Source of the DNA: Frankiales bacterium
Lineage (GTDB): Bacteria; Actinomycetota; Actinomycetes; Mycobacteriales; SCTD01
Reading direction: 5' to 3'
Length of the DNA stretch: 53,747 bases
NCBI GenBank assembly: GCA_025965475.1
Contig: JAOPWV010000079.1
Location: 1-53,747 of the forward strand
Shown here: in pieces, positions 53,033 to 53,747 of the stretch
Layout: each line of letters starts with the position of its first letter
Numbering within the stretch: position 1 is the stretch's first letter
Position numbers and translations under genes: made by a program
Notes under the pieces: model-generated
The model's database searches: none
What the model was told of the DNA's origin: nothing
Seen by the model: only the letters and a program-made list of their open reading frames with translations

Positions 53033-53747
53033 ATGGACGTCCTCGTACTTGGTGGCACCTCCTTCGTCGGTCGCTGGATCGTGCAGGACCTGCTGGACCG
53101 TGGCCACACGCCGACGCTGTTCAGCCGGGGCAAGACGGGCACCGACCTCTTCCCCGGTACGGCGAGAGCGACCGGAGACAGGGACGCCGGCGACTACGAG
53201 AGCATCGCCGGCACCAGCTGGGACGCCGTCGTCGACGTGTCGGGGTACGTGCCGCGGCACGTCCAGGAGGCGGCCGCGGCGGTGACGACCGGCCGGTACC
53301 TGTTCATCAGCACCGGGTCGGTCTACGACCCCGCCGCAGGGACCGACGGCATGAACGAGGACAGCCCGCGGCTCCCGCCGTACCGCGACTCGGAGGTGGT
53401 GGACGGCGACACCTATGGCCCCCTCAAGGTCGCCTGCGAGGACGACCTGCGCAGCCTGCACGGGGACCGCGCGACCATCGTGCGACCGGGAATCGTCGCC
53501 GGGCCCTACGACCCGACCGAGCGCTTCACCTACTGGACCCGGGCCCGCGGGACCGTCGAGGTCCCCGGTCGGCTCGACCAGCCGGTGCAGGTCGTCGACG
53601 CCCGCGACCTTGCGCGGCTCGTCGTGCTGCTGCTCGAGAAGGACCAGCCCGGCACCTTCAACGCCGTCGGCCCGCAGCCCGCGGTGACCCTCGGTGAGCT
53701 GGTCACGGTGTGCGGCGCCGACGAGGTCATCCAGGTCGCCGAGCGCC
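53033..53747 (+). CDS. NAD-dependent epimerase/dehydratase (3' end beyond window)
   Basis: 238 codons visible of an extended SDR/epimerase-like protein. The nucleotide-binding start is MDVLVLGGTSFVGRWIVQDL; then VVDVSGYVPRHVQEAAAAV, LFISTGSVYDP, the Tyr-xxx-Lys pair in TYGPLKVACE, and RPGIVAGPYDPTERFTYW. The C-terminal substrate-binding end is cut by the window edge. It resembles the atypical SDRs often annotated as reductase or epimerase with unknown substrate. Probably leaderless. Confidence 0.87.
   Translation, partial: MDVLVLGGTSFVGRWIVQDLLDRGHTPTLFSRGKTGTDLFPGTARATGDRDAGDYESIAGTSWDAVVDVSGYVPRHVQEAAAAVTTGRYLFISTGSVYDPAAGTDGMNEDSPRLPPYRDSEVVDGDTYGPLKVACEDDLRSLHGDRATIVRPGIVAGPYDPTERFTYWTRARGTVEVPGRLDQPVQVVDARDLARLVVLLLEKDQPGTFNAVGPQPAVTLGELVTVCGADEVIQVAER

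Noticed and set aside
1-53747. CRISPR array, insertion sequence or prophage
   Set aside because: No regularly spaced repeats with unique spacers, transposase motifs or phage structural genes were seen. The tandem repeats found are short, contiguous and mostly in frame.

Overview
The window is a 53.7-kb piece of a high-GC, gene-dense chromosome. Its gene content and order (dnaE, his cluster, trp cluster, lgt, gltBD, pyk, ANTAR regulator, liv operon, polA, rpsA) match what I recall of the conserved core of Actinomycetes such as Streptomyces. A PriA-type HisA, a pdtaR-like ANTAR regulator, a TIGR02234 trp-region protein, abundant GTG starts and TANNNT -10 boxes placed directly before start codons all agree with that phylum. 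I cannot name the genus. I found no insertion sequence, phage gene or CRISPR array.

Layout: 1-946 is the 5' part of rpsA (minus), followed by a methyltransferase. At 1959-4682 lies polA, whose reading frame is cut by one in-frame TAG exactly at the border between the 5' nuclease and the polymerase half. Then come a GNAT acetyltransferase, a DUF554 membrane protein and a complete branched-chain amino-acid ABC operon (livKHMGF, 6618-11655). This converges on pdtaR. Next are a Leu-type tRNA (anticodon CAA) with an unusually short variable loop, a secreted CHAP-domain protein, pyk, gltB-gltD, an orphan sensor kinase, and lgt coupled to a VIT/CCC1 transporter.

23890-29225 carries hisI-trpE-TIGR02234-trpC-trpB-trpA. 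A heterodimer-type ABC exporter pair, a TIGR03085 protein and a RES/Xre toxin-antitoxin pair follow. hisF comes next, then an MFS exporter with its MarR regulator and a perfect 20-bp operator-like palindrome, then hisD-hisC-hisB-hisH-membrane protein-priA-ridA. The right end holds a LON-domain protein, an ABC-2 transporter, dnaE coupled to a DUF6308-like gene, a TIGR01777 epimerase, an Rrf2 regulator, a SixA-type phosphatase, a VOC protein and a truncated epimerase.

The genes are mainly amino-acid biosynthesis (His, Trp, Glu), amino-acid uptake, DNA replication and repair, and envelope functions. Genes are packed tightly: 17 junctions use a 4-base ATGA or GTGA overlap, and two convergent pairs share a CTAG as both stop codons. 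The points most worth checking are the amber codon in polA, the class-I-shaped tRNA-Leu, the toxin-antitoxin pair inside the his region, the asymmetric ABC exporter, the MarR operator, and several in-frame 12- and 15-bp tandem repeats.
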